This document shows positions 33,006 through 39,926 of a stretch of DNA of 43,744 nucleotides, in pieces; the stretch's first letter is position 1, and each line of letters starts with the position of its first letter. This stretch comes from a virus, in IMG/VR virus record IMGVR_UViG_3300046714_000400, positions 1 through 43,744 of that record; one strand, given 5' to 3'. The notes below the pieces were generated by a model that made no database searches, was not told the DNA's origin, and saw only the letters and a list, made by a program, of their open reading frames with translations. Both the position numbers and the translations under genes were made by a program.

Positions 33006-33184
33006 GCGACCCTCTTCGCGGCGCGCAACAGCCGGAGCTTCGGCAGCGCCTTCGCGCGCGGCGGCGTCGCATCGATCACCTCGGCGTGCGCACCGCTCGG
33101 CTGCTCCGGCAGCTCGACGACGATCGACACCCGCGCGCCGGCGGGCACCGCGACCAGGAACACCGACTCAGGCTCTCTTCGCAT
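33002..33184 (-). CDS. First gene of leftward operon, hypothetical
   Basis: 60 residues. ATG at 33184 is chosen because GGGAGG lies five bases upstream; an ATG at 33256 lies inside an operator and is unlikely. Beta-rich then basic tail (LPKLRLLRAAKRVA). It follows directly after the predicted leftward promoter. Not recognised. Confidence 0.55.
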   Translation of the reverse strand: MRREPESVFLVAVPAGARVSIVVELPEQPSGAHAEVIDATPPRAKALPKLRLLRAAKRVA

Positions 33185-33205
33185 GGCGACCTCCCAACCT
33201 TCGAG

Positions 33206-33234
33206 ACGGTGACAGGCGTCACTCTCGCAGTCAA
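33206..33234 (-). promoter_or_regulatory. Predicted leftward early promoter PL
   Basis: On the minus strand TTGACT (33234-33229) is a fair -35 box. A 17-base spacer containing the operator leads to CACCGT, where a -10 box would be. The same layout with CACCGT occurs at the rightward promoter. The -10 does not look like the usual sigma-70 box, so the exact promoter is inference. Confidence 0.45.
33209..33222. promoter_or_regulatory. Operator OL1 in leftward promoter
   Basis: GTGACAGGCGTCAC, with matching half-sites GTGAC/GTCAC. Read on the minus strand it is GTGACGCCTGTCAC and lies six bases after TTGACT, inside the predicted promoter spacer. It matches the operator at 35435 at 13 of 14 positions. 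Confidence 0.7.
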
Positions 33235-33242
33235 ACGGATTC

Positions 33243-33256
33243 GTGACGGCTGTCAC
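33243..33256. promoter_or_regulatory. Operator OL2
   Basis: GTGACGGCTGTCAC, 34 bases from OL1, between the leftward promoter and the ImmA-type gene. Reverse strand reads GTGACAGCCGTCAC, one base different from OL1. Confidence 0.65.
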
Positions 33257-33302
33257 TTTTTCTGCGGTGCGCTGTCTGCGACGCGCGTTTTACTTGCCGT
33301 CT

Positions 33303-34013
33303 ATGCCGCTCGCGTGGCCCGATCCGGAGATGCGCGAGGCGCCGGCGGAGGTGCTGGAATGGGAGGGGATCGCGGCCGATCTTGGCTCAGAGATCGGCTG
33401 CAACGATCCGCCCGTCGACGCGTTCGAGATAGCCGATCAGTGCGAGCTCACGATCGAGCCGGCCGACGTGCCCACCGCCGAGATCGACCACGACCGCCGC
33501 GTGATCAAGCTGAACGTGCAGATGCGCCGCGAACGGCAGCACATGAGCGTCGCGCACGAGGTTGGCCACTTCGCACTCGTCCGCGCTGGCCTACACAACG
33601 ACTGTCCGGGCGCGCGCTACATCGCCGGCGCGCTCATGATGCCGTGGGCGCCCTTCGATCGCGATCTCACGCGCACTGCATGGGCAATGGAGGCGCTACG
33701 GGCTGCGCATCCCAACGCGAGCGCGACCGCGATCGCGGTGCGCATCTCGCAGCTGCGCGATGCGGTCGTGACCATCCTCGACCCACGCGGCCGCCGGAAG
33801 CATTGGCGCATCACGAGCCCATGGATCGTCGATCCGCGGCTTCGGCGCGTCACGGCATGGGAGCGCGAGCTCGCCCGACTCGCATACGAACAGCGCGCCG
33901 AGGTTCGGGGCGATCAGCTCTGCTACGCGTGCCCACTAATCGAGGGCGACGAGCCGACCGAACACCGCGTGCTCGTCGTGTGCGAGCTCGAGCAGCTCTC
34001 GCTCCGCCTCTAG
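33303..34013 (+). CDS. ImmA/IrrE-type metallopeptidase
   Basis: 236 residues from ATG 33303; no good ribosome-binding site is seen, so it may be leaderless. HEVGH in MSVAHEVGHFAL (near residue 85) is the zinc-binding HExxH, and later acidic residues could supply the third ligand. Proteins of this family cleave phage repressors (ImmR) or induce DNA-damage genes. Here the predicted target is the repressor at 34801-35385, which has no self-cleaving domain of its own. It points toward the repressor operon and shares its last bases with the lipoprotein gene. Confidence 0.78.
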   Translation: MPLAWPDPEMREAPAEVLEWEGIAADLGSEIGCNDPPVDAFEIADQCELTIEPADVPTAEIDHDRRVIKLNVQMRRERQHMSVAHEVGHFALVRAGLHNDCPGARYIAGALMMPWAPFDRDLTRTAWAMEALRAAHPNASATAIAVRISQLRDAVVTILDPRGRRKHWRITSPWIVDPRLRRVTAWERELARLAYEQRAEVRGDQLCYACPLIEGDEPTEHRVLVVCELEQLSLRL

Positions 34014-34582
34014 AAGGTCGTCGCCGAGCAGAACCCGTCGATCCCGGGCCCACCGAGTTCGCAGTGTTGCGCCGTGCCGCTGATGTTCGTTGGACAGGGC
34101 GTTCCCACGGGATCGCAGAAGCGAACGCAACAGCCGAAGCTCTGACAGAATAGCCCGCGGCCACACAGGTCGTGGCCCTCCGCATCGCGGCAGCCCGTGA
34201 CGCCGCTCGGCCAGCACCACTCATTGGGCGACGGCGTGCGCACGAGCTCGCACTCCGGTGGTCCGCTCGGCGGGACCGTTGAAGGGATCGAGTCGCCACG
34301 ACGGCACGCTTGATTGATTGCGCAGCCTTCTTGGGTGACGAGATCGCATACAGGCGGCGGCCCAGCGTCGACGCGACCCGCGTCGCGGCCGGCATCGTCG
34401 ATGCTCGGCATGTCCGCATCGCGGCCAGCGTCGGGCACCAACCGGCCACCGTCTAGGCCAGCGTCGAACCGCCCCCCACCATCGCGGCCCACATCGATGC
34501 CCGCATCGTCCGAGCCGGCATCCACGTGCACCGGGGCGCCCGAACATCCGACGAGAAACACCGCCACGAGAGCACGCTGCAT
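34010..34582 (-). CDS. Lipoprotein with Asp-Ala-Gly repeats
   Basis: 190 residues. Signal peptide MQRALVAVFLVGC ends in a lipobox (FLVGC). Residues 16-75 are repeats of DAG type (VDAGSDDAGIDVGRDGG, DAGRDADMPSIDDAGRDAG), typical of surface lipoproteins of Polyangiales myxobacteria. The C-terminal 110 residues are Cys-rich (FCQSFGCCVRFCDPVGTPCP), suggesting a disulphide-bonded domain. Start ATG follows directly on the stop of the small gene upstream, so it is in the repressor operon and should be made in the lysogen. Superinfection exclusion or host-surface change are inferences. Confidence 0.72.
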   Translation of the reverse strand: MQRALVAVFLVGCSGAPVHVDAGSDDAGIDVGRDGGGRFDAGLDGGRLVPDAGRDADMPSIDDAGRDAGRVDAGPPPVCDLVTQEGCAINQACRRGDSIPSTVPPSGPPECELVRTPSPNEWCWPSGVTGCRDAEGHDLCGRGLFCQSFGCCVRFCDPVGTPCPTNISGTAQHCELGGPGIDGFCSATTF

Positions 34583-34780
34583 CTAACGCCCTGCATCGGA
34601 GCGACGCCGCGCGACCCATGCAGCGTGCACCGTCGCGTAGGACTCCGCGTTCATATGTGCGTGCAGGCCTCCGATGATCAAATGCACCGGCGCGTTCGCC
34701 TGCTCAGGTACGCCGATTGCGGAGATGTCTGCGATCGCGATGTCGTACCAGACGCCATCGAGTCGCACACGAACGAACAT
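34583..34780 (-). CDS. Hypothetical protein in repressor operon
   Basis: 65 residues (MFVRVRLDGVWYDIAIADIS..., then a helix). It starts 21 bases after the repressor stop without a clear ribosome-binding site. Not recognised. Its stop abuts the lipoprotein ATG. Confidence 0.5.
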   Translation of the reverse strand: MFVRVRLDGVWYDIAIADISAIGVPEQANAPVHLIIGGLHAHMNAESYATVHAAWVARRRSDAGR

Positions 34781-34800
34781 CGGCGGGGCGCCCGGGGCGT

Positions 34801-35385
34801 TCAACGGCCCTTCCCCTTCTTCCGGGCGTTGTCCGCCGCGCTGAGCTTTCGCGTGCCTGTGCGGGACGGCGGCGGAGCGAGCGCGGGTCGCGCGATCGCC
34901 TTCCCACGCTGCTGCTTGCGTCGCTCTCGCAGCCGATCGAAGAGCAGCGAGGCAGTGATCTCGAGGCCGGCGCGGCGGTCGGTGCGGAAATCCAACTTGC
35001 TCCGGAGCCAATCGACCTCCTCGTCTGACGGCTTGGGCCCCTGACGATCCTCGTCCCACTGCGCGAGAAGCTCGATCAACGCCGTGCGCACGTCCTCGTC
35101 GAGATCGACGCTGGTCAGGACAGGCGCTTCTGAGCCCTGAAACTTCCGATAATCCGGCGCGTCGCCGAGTCCGGGATCGTCGAAGAAGCGCCCGCTCAGA
35201 TCGAGCTTCTTCATCACGCGCTCTCGCACGTCCCCCCCGATGTTTGCCCGCGCCCCACCGCGCAGGTGGGATAGGTAGGTGGGGTCGATCCCCATCGCTT
35301 CGCCCGCGGCGTTGCGCGAGCCGAGCTCAGCCTCGAGCTGTCGGGCGAGCGCAAGTACTCGCAGCGTCTCTAATCGTCGCTCCAT
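34801..35385 (-). CDS. Phage repressor (CI-like, HTH)
   Basis: 194 residues. N-terminal helix-turn-helix at about 8-50 (LARQLEAELGSRNAAGEAMGIDPTYLSHLRGGARANIGGDVRERV), XRE-like. No S24 peptidase motif is visible, so RecA-driven self-cleavage is not expected. The C-terminal part is acidic then basic. The ATG at 35385 is two bases from an operator, as in lambda's repressor-maintenance promoter, whose transcript is leaderless. It should bind all five operators. Role from fold and position between the promoters. Confidence 0.78.
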   Translation of the reverse strand: MERRLETLRVLALARQLEAELGSRNAAGEAMGIDPTYLSHLRGGARANIGGDVRERVMKKLDLSGRFFDDPGLGDAPDYRKFQGSEAPVLTSVDLDEDVRTALIELLAQWDEDRQGPKPSDEEVDWLRSKLDFRTDRRAGLEITASLLFDRLRERRKQQRGKAIARPALAPPPSRTGTRKLSAADNARKKGKGR

Positions 35386-35386
35386 C

Positions 35387-35400
35387 AAGACAAGTGTCAC
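35387..35400. promoter_or_regulatory. Operator OR3
   Basis: AAGACAAGTGTCAC, reverse strand GTGACACTTGTCTT. It starts two bases upstream of the repressor ATG and 24 bases from the next operator. Confidence 0.6.
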
Positions 35401-35410
35401 CCGGCGCGGG

Positions 35411-35424
35411 GTGACAGGCGTCTT
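35411..35424. promoter_or_regulatory. Operator OR2
   Basis: GTGACAGGCGTCTT. The left half is GTGAC, the right half differs at two positions from the ideal. Exactly 24 bases between the starts of OR3, OR2 and OR1. Confidence 0.65.
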
Positions 35425-35451
35425 GACCTGACTAGTGACGTCTGTCACCGT
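35423..35451 (+). promoter_or_regulatory. Predicted rightward promoter PR
   Basis: TTGACC at 35423-35428, then a 17-base spacer that holds operator OR1, and CACCGT at 35446-35451. The same spacing and hexamer are found on the other strand at PL. Start of transcription is unknown. Confidence 0.45.
35435..35448. promoter_or_regulatory. Operator OR1
   Basis: GTGACGTCTGTCAC, six bases after TTGACC. A repressor bound here would block PR. Matches OL1 (minus strand) at 13 of 14 bases, with CCGTC following in both. Confidence 0.7.
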
Positions 35452-35459
35452 CGGGGACG

Positions 35460-35699
35460 ATGACGAAGCTGAGGACACCGCGTGTGCGACTCCGGAAGTG
35501 GGTGGAAGACGTCGGCGGGAAGGCGGCCGCCGCGAAGCTGATCGACTGCCATCCGAGCTACCTCGTCCATCTGCTCGCAGATGGTTCGGAGCGACGTCCG
35601 GGCCTAGACGTCGCGTTCGCGATCGAGCGCGCCACGAAGGCGTGGCCCGGCGGGGTGATCGCCGCCGTCGACTGGGCCGCGACCGGGACCGCGGCGTAA
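35460..35699 (+). CDS. Cro-like HTH protein
   Basis: 79 residues, GGGGA before the ATG. GGKAAAAKLIDCHPSYLVHLLADG..RPGLDVAFAIERATKAWPGG fits small Cro-type regulators: helix-turn-helix, loop, then IERAT. First gene after PR, divergent from the repressor. It is expected to bind the same operators with opposite preference. Confidence 0.72.
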   Translation: MTKLRTPRVRLRKWVEDVGGKAAAAKLIDCHPSYLVHLLADGSERRPGLDVAFAIERATKAWPGGVIAAVDWAATGTAA

Positions 35700-35755
35700 T
35701 GCGGTCCAACGTAGATCGTGATCGCGGCGACGAAAGCGGCGCGTGTGTTCAGCGA

Positions 35756-36349
35756 TCAGTGCTGATGATGCTGCAAGGCGTCGAGCTCGTGGCGCGCCTG
35801 ACGGAGCCGGGCTTCCTGAGCCGCCGCGCTGTCGCGATCGACGCCCGTCCAATCCCCGCCGTTCTGGAGGCACTCGCGCATCGGCCGATCGTTCTCGAGG
35901 ATGTGGCCCGAGTAGTAGAGCTCGGTCGTGTCGACCACCCGATGGACGTGATCGTCACCGGTGGTCTCCTGATGCGTGACGCAAGTGCCCATCGGTGTGC
36001 GGTCGGCGAACGAGTCCGCACACGGGCGCTGGATCTGCACCATGTCGGTCTCTTGCGGCATCGGATGCGTCGGCGGTGGCCATGGAGTGGGAAGCGGATC
36101 CGGCGGGAGAAACAAAACGGCGATGTCCGCGCATTGAGTGAGTTCGTCGTCGACGAACGCCGCGACGTGTACCTCGCGCCGAACCGCGTTCGGCGGATCG
36201 TGCGGCTCGACCGGTGGCGGTTCGGGGGCGGGCGCCTGCTCTGCTACGGGCTCCGCCGGACGCACATGTGTTCGGGGTGCGGGTGGCGCGCTCGGAACGC
36301 AGCACCCGCTCGTCGTCAGCACGAACAGCACGATCACGGATCCACGCAT
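35756..36349 (-). CDS. Lipoprotein, proline-rich
   Basis: 197 residues. ATG at 36349 has GGAGGGG three bases upstream. Signal peptide MRGSVIVLFVLTTSGC ends in a lipobox; a proline-rich linker (APAPEPPPVEPHDPP) follows. The body is acidic with several Cys and His, and ends in a coiled helix. It faces the PR transcript, so lytic transcription runs antisense through it. A lysogen-expressed cell-surface protein is likely, function unknown. Confidence 0.62.
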   Translation of the reverse strand: MRGSVIVLFVLTTSGCCVPSAPPAPRTHVRPAEPVAEQAPAPEPPPVEPHDPPNAVRREVHVAAFVDDELTQCADIAVLFLPPDPLPTPWPPPTHPMPQETDMVQIQRPCADSFADRTPMGTCVTHQETTGDDHVHRVVDTTELYYSGHILENDRPMRECLQNGGDWTGVDRDSAAAQEARLRQARHELDALQHHQH

Positions 36350-36399
36350 CGGCCCCTCCATCGTGAGAGGCCAATCGTACCCGCGATCGGAGCAGCCGC

Positions 36400-36543
36400 G
36401 TGAGCGCGCGCCTCGACCAGCGCCGCCGCGTGCGCCGGCATCACCGTTCACGCCGCGTGCGCGTTCGCCGAGCTCGGCAGCGCGCTGAGCATCAGGCCGC
36501 CGTCGCGGCCCTCGTCTTCATCATCGCAAGAGGTGGAGCGTGA
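36400..36543 (+). CDS. Small Arg-rich protein
   Basis: A 47-residue reading frame from GTG 36400 (GGAG upstream) to a TGA that overlaps the next gene's GTG. The first 30 residues are very Arg-rich (RLDQRRRVRRHHRSRRVRVRR), the rest hydrophobic (AAVAALVFIIARG). It could be real because of the overlap and start, but Arg-rich frames are common in such G+C-rich DNA. Confidence 0.3.
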   Translation: MSARLDQRRRVRRHHRSRRVRVRRARQRAEHQAAVAALVFIIARGGA

Positions 36544-37205
36544 GCGCGACGCTGCCCGTCGTTGCGAAGGCCTCGCTCCCGGCGAGCTACGAGCGCGCGA
36601 AGGAAGCGCTGGCGACGTGCTCGAGCGTCGACGAGTGCAAGGACTGGGCGGACAAGGCAGCGGCGCTCGCGTCGTACGCGAAGCAGGCCGACGACGATTC
36701 GTTGCAGCGCTACGCCGAGCGCATCCGCGCCCGCGCGATCCGGAAGTGCGGCGAGCTGCTCAAACAGATCGAGCGCGGACCCGGAAAGCCCCCGAAACAG
36801 AATGGTGGGGACGCCCCTACCATTACGCGCGCCTCGGCTGCCCGCGACGCAGGTCTCTCGCGTGATCAGAAGATCACTGCGCTCCGCGTCGCGAGCGTGC
36901 CAGAGGCCGACTTCGAAGCGGCCGTCGAGGCGGACGAGCCGCCGACGATCACCGAGCTGGCGGAGCGCGGGAAGAAGCCGCAGCCGAGGCCGCTCCTCGA
37001 TTTGAAGGGCCGCGACCCCGAGGAGTTCAAGGCGTCGACGTACGCGCAGGGCGCGGTCGAGCGCATGGCCGCGTGCGCTCGACAGGTGTCGCCGACCGTT
37101 GTGGTGCGCGGCGCCTTTCCCGACGAACGCAGGGAATTGCAGGCGCACGCGGTTGCGATCGTGACGTGGCTCGAAGAGCTGCTGAGGGACTTGGAGGAGA
37201 CATGA
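36540..37205 (+). CDS. Replication-region protein sharing a domain with the methylase gene
   Basis: 221 residues, GTG with AGGTGGAG upstream. Residues 35-125 (DKAAALASYAKQADDDSLQRYAERIRARAIRKCGELLKQI..GKPPKQNG...DAGLSRDQKITALRVA) are the helical DNA-binding-type region found in phage and plasmid replication or ParB-like proteins. The same domain occurs at the N-terminus of the methylase at 37663. It may bind the origin. Function not proven. Confidence 0.5.
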   Translation: MSATLPVVAKASLPASYERAKEALATCSSVDECKDWADKAAALASYAKQADDDSLQRYAERIRARAIRKCGELLKQIERGPGKPPKQNGGDAPTITRASAARDAGLSRDQKITALRVASVPEADFEAAVEADEPPTITELAERGKKPQPRPLLDLKGRDPEEFKASTYAQGAVERMAACARQVSPTVVVRGAFPDERRELQAHAVAIVTWLEELLRDLEET

Positions 37206-37666
37206 AGGCCAGCGATCTGATCAAGGAGATCACCGCGGTGATCGAAGCACGACTCGCCGCGGGCGACGCGGCTGCCGCGACATGGGTAACGCAGGAAGTC
37301 GTCGCCCAGCATTCGCAACCGGAGCACACCGACTCGGCCTGGTTCGAGCTGTGCGCGTACGAGGCGGTGCGCGCTGCAGTGCGCACCGTCTTACGGCGCT
37401 TTCAGCCGCCGGCGGAGGTCGCCGACGAGCAGATTGTGCTCCCCGGTTTCGAACGGCTGCAGAAGGCGTACCTCGTCGAGCGTGAGAGCGAGCAGCAGAT
37501 CGTTCGGATCGATCAGCTCACCAGCGACGAGCTCGACGCGAAGGCTGATGAGCTCGAGCGCATCGGCGAAGGTTGCTACCAGCACGCAAAGGAGCTGCGT
37601 CGCTACAAGAAGGAGCGCCTCGCCTCGATGCACGTCCCCGCTGTCGCTCGCCGGGGTGCCACGTGA
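37202..37666 (+). CDS. Hypothetical protein
   Basis: 154 residues, GGAGGAG before the ATG, which overlaps the previous stop. Helical throughout, no motif recognised (ASDLIKEITAVIEARLAAGDAAAATWVTQEVVAQHSQ). Lies between the two paralogous DNA-binding-domain genes. Confidence 0.5.
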   Translation: MKASDLIKEITAVIEARLAAGDAAAATWVTQEVVAQHSQPEHTDSAWFELCAYEAVRAAVRTVLRRFQPPAEVADEQIVLPGFERLQKAYLVERESEQQIVRIDQLTSDELDAKADELERIGEGCYQHAKELRRYKKERLASMHVPAVARRGAT

Positions 37667-38688
37667 AACGATCGAAGGGGGCGCCGAAGAAGACGGCGCG
37701 GGGTTCGAAGAAGACGACCGCGCTCGCGAAGCGCGCAGGTGTAGAGCTCGACATCGAGCGCGCCCGCGAGCTCCTGCGGCACACGCATGACGTCGATCTG
37801 ATTCTCGACATCCGCGACGCCGCGCAGCTCTCGGCTGCGTACCACAAGCTCCGGGGTTCGAGCCTCGCGGCCATCAACGACGCACTCGAGATCGTGCTCC
37901 GCGCACAAAGGCGGTTCGGCGAGTTCTTGTGCGAAAACGGTCTCGGGAAGGGCCGGCCGCCGCAAAATGGTCCCGCGGGCACATTTTCCCTGAAGTCGCT
38001 GAAGGTCTCCCGGAAGGAAGCCGCCCGCTGCCGGAAGCTCGCGAAGGCTGAGGAGCTCGCGTTCGAGCAGCACATCGCGACCGTCCGCGCGAAGGGCGAG
38101 CGGCTCACGATGAGCGGCTCGCTCGCGGCGACCAGCGACGCGCCCGAGTACGACTCGGACGAGTGGTACACGCCGGCCGACCGCATCGACCTCGTGCGCG
38201 AGGTGCTCGGCACCATCGACCTCGATCCGTGCTCGTGCATCAAGGCGCAGACCGGCGTCGGCGCCGCGCTCTGGTACGGCAAGAAGGACAACGGCCTCGA
38301 GCAGGACTGGGAAGGGGCGGTCTTCCTCAACCCGCCCTACTCCGATCCGGCGCCGTGGATCACGAAGCTGCTCGAGCACCACGAGGACGACGACGTCCCC
38401 GCCGCGATCGTGCTCGTGAACAACACGACGGACACGGTGTGGTGCCAGGAGCTGCTCGCGCACTGCGCGGCGGTGTGCTTCACCAAGGGCCGGATCGCGT
38501 TCCTGCGCGAGGATGGCAACGCGGTCATCGGGGCGCGCCAGGGGCAAGCGTTCTTCTACCTCGGGCCGGACGCGACACTGTTCGCCGACGTGTTCGCCGA
38601 CGTGGGGGCGGTGCTGATCCCCGACGAGCGCGTCGCGCGGCCGGCCGAGCAGGTGGAACGAGAGGAGCAGCCCGAGGTCACGGCGTGA
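37663..38688 (+). CDS. Dam-type DNA N6-adenine methyltransferase with N-terminal binding domain
   Basis: 341 residues, GTG overlapping the previous stop. Residues 35-150 hold a helical domain like that of the protein at 36540. The C-terminal 180 residues match the phage DNA N-6-adenine methylase family (Dam): DEWYTPADRIDLVREVLGTIDLDP near 167-190 and the catalytic NPPY at 223-226 in GAVFLNPPYSDPAPWITK. Members methylate adenine, often in GATC. It may protect DNA or mark the GATC-rich end of the window. No restriction partner is visible. Confidence 0.82.
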   Translation: MKRSKGAPKKTARGSKKTTALAKRAGVELDIERARELLRHTHDVDLILDIRDAAQLSAAYHKLRGSSLAAINDALEIVLRAQRRFGEFLCENGLGKGRPPQNGPAGTFSLKSLKVSRKEAARCRKLAKAEELAFEQHIATVRAKGERLTMSGSLAATSDAPEYDSDEWYTPADRIDLVREVLGTIDLDPCSCIKAQTGVGAALWYGKKDNGLEQDWEGAVFLNPPYSDPAPWITKLLEHHEDDDVPAAIVLVNNTTDTVWCQELLAHCAAVCFTKGRIAFLREDGNAVIGARQGQAFFYLGPDATLFADVFADVGAVLIPDERVARPAEQVEREEQPEVTA

Positions 38689-39005
38689 GCGTCGAGCGCT
38701 TCGAGTGCGTGCGCCGCGCCGGCCGTCACGTGGCGCTCGCCGTGTGCGCCGTCGATTATCGGATCGCGAACGCGCACGCCGGCCCCGTCGCCGTCTCCTG
38801 CGTCTGCACAGGCTGCGCGGTCGGCGCCCAACATGCGCAGCTCAAACCTGCCCGCGCGTGGCCTGGCGGCGATCGTGTGCGGTGGATCGGCGAGCGGCCG
38901 CCTGAGCTCGTCGAGCAGCCGCGTGAGCGCCCGAAGCCCCGGGCATCGCTGTCCTACGGACAATGCATCGTCGAAGCGTCCGTGATCATCGAAGTGCGTC
39001 GATGA
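38685..39005 (+). CDS. Hypothetical protein
   Basis: 106 residues, GTG overlapping the methylase stop. VSCVCTGCAVG near residue 38-48 is a Cys cluster. Not recognised. Confidence 0.45.
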   Translation: MSVERFECVRRAGRHVALAVCAVDYRIANAHAGPVAVSCVCTGCAVGAQHAQLKPARAWPGGDRVRWIGERPPELVEQPRERPKPRASLSYGQCIVEASVIIEVRR

Positions 39006-39250
39006 AAGCGAGGCTCTGCGGCGTGTGGCGCCATCGACTGCTCGCGTTCTTCCGCGAGCGCCGCGGCGAGCCGTTCACGGCGCGCCAGGTGTTCGAGCGC
39101 TTCGACGATCTCGGGAAGCAGCAGACCTACCAGCTGCTCGGTCGCATGCGCCAACGGGGAGATCTCGTCGTGCTGCGCCACGAGGAACGCCGTGAGTACG
39201 GCGCAACTGTCGTTCGTTGGTACGCGCCCGTGCTGCGCGGGGAGGCCTGA
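39002..39250 (+). CDS. Winged-helix protein
   Basis: 82 residues, ATG overlapping the previous stop. LLAFFRERRGEPFTARQVFERFDDLGKQQTYQLLGRMRQRGDLVVLRHEERREYGATVVRWYAP fits a winged helix-turn-helix with the wing at the end. A DNA-binding regulator or replication factor. Confidence 0.55.
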   Translation: MKARLCGVWRHRLLAFFRERRGEPFTARQVFERFDDLGKQQTYQLLGRMRQRGDLVVLRHEERREYGATVVRWYAPVLRGEA

Positions 39251-39251
39251 C

Positions 39252-39926
39252 ATGAGATCAACGCTGCTCGCCATCGACCCTTCGCTCGCGGCGCCTGGAT
39301 ACGCCGTGCTCGAGCTCGGCCTCACCGGGCCGTTCCTGCTCGCCGCGGGCGTCTTCGAGACGAAACGCGCCGACGAGAACAAGCGCCGATCGGTGTTCGA
39401 CGACAACATGCGGCGCGCGCTGTACATCCGGCGCGAGCTCCGCGCGGTGATCGACCGATACACGCCGCAACTGATCGCTGTCGAAGCGGCGGGGGGCTCG
39501 AAGAGCGCGCAAGCGGTCGGGGCGATGATGATCGCGCAGGCCGTCGTCGCGTGTCTCGTCGACGAGCATCTTCGCGGCGGTCGACCCATCTATATCACTG
39601 CGCTCGAGGCGAGCACGGCGCTCGGTGTGCAGCCGACGCAGCGCGCGAAGAAGGGCGAGAAGAAGTCGAGCGCGCAGAGCTCGCGCGACCGCAAAGCGCG
39701 CAAGGCAGCGGTCGCGCAAGCCGTGGTCGAGCGGCTCGGTGTCCGACAGTGGTTCTGCGCCCTCGACATCCGCGAGGAGCCGATTGCCTACGATGACGTG
39801 ATCGATCCGCGCTGGGATGGCGCGCACGACGCGGCCGCGATCGCGCTCGCCGCATGGGAGCTGCCCGAGGTCGCTGCGTTCCGGATGATCGCGCGGCAGG
39901 CAACCATCGACGAGCCCGTCGCGTGA
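39252..39926 (+). CDS. RuvC-like Holliday junction resolvase
   Basis: 224 residues; ATG follows GGAGG. RNase H-fold catalytic acids: D9 in LAIDPSL, E78 in IAVEAAGG, and an Asp in the DGAHDAAAIALAAW helix near 190-196. It cleaves four-way junctions, so it would resolve concatemer branches before packaging. A basic insert (RAKKGEKKSSAQSSRDRKARK) lies near 128-148. Overlaps the helicase. Confidence 0.8.
   Translation: MRSTLLAIDPSLAAPGYAVLELGLTGPFLLAAGVFETKRADENKRRSVFDDNMRRALYIRRELRAVIDRYTPQLIAVEAAGGSKSAQAVGAMMIAQAVVACLVDEHLRGGRPIYITALEASTALGVQPTQRAKKGEKKSSAQSSRDRKARKAAVAQAVVERLGVRQWFCALDIREEPIAYDDVIDPRWDGAHDAAAIALAAWELPEVAAFRMIARQATIDEPVA

Noticed and set aside
30873-33184. Anti-defence or defence island formed by the small unknown genes
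   Set aside because: No recognisable anti-restriction, anti-CRISPR or effector motif; size and place are suggestive only.
33303-34013. Toxin-antitoxin module of COG2856 type
   Set aside because: The family name is shared, but the operators and repressor around it fit phage immunity control better.
36540-38688. Restriction-modification system
   Set aside because: A methylase is present but no restriction nuclease gene is seen nearby.
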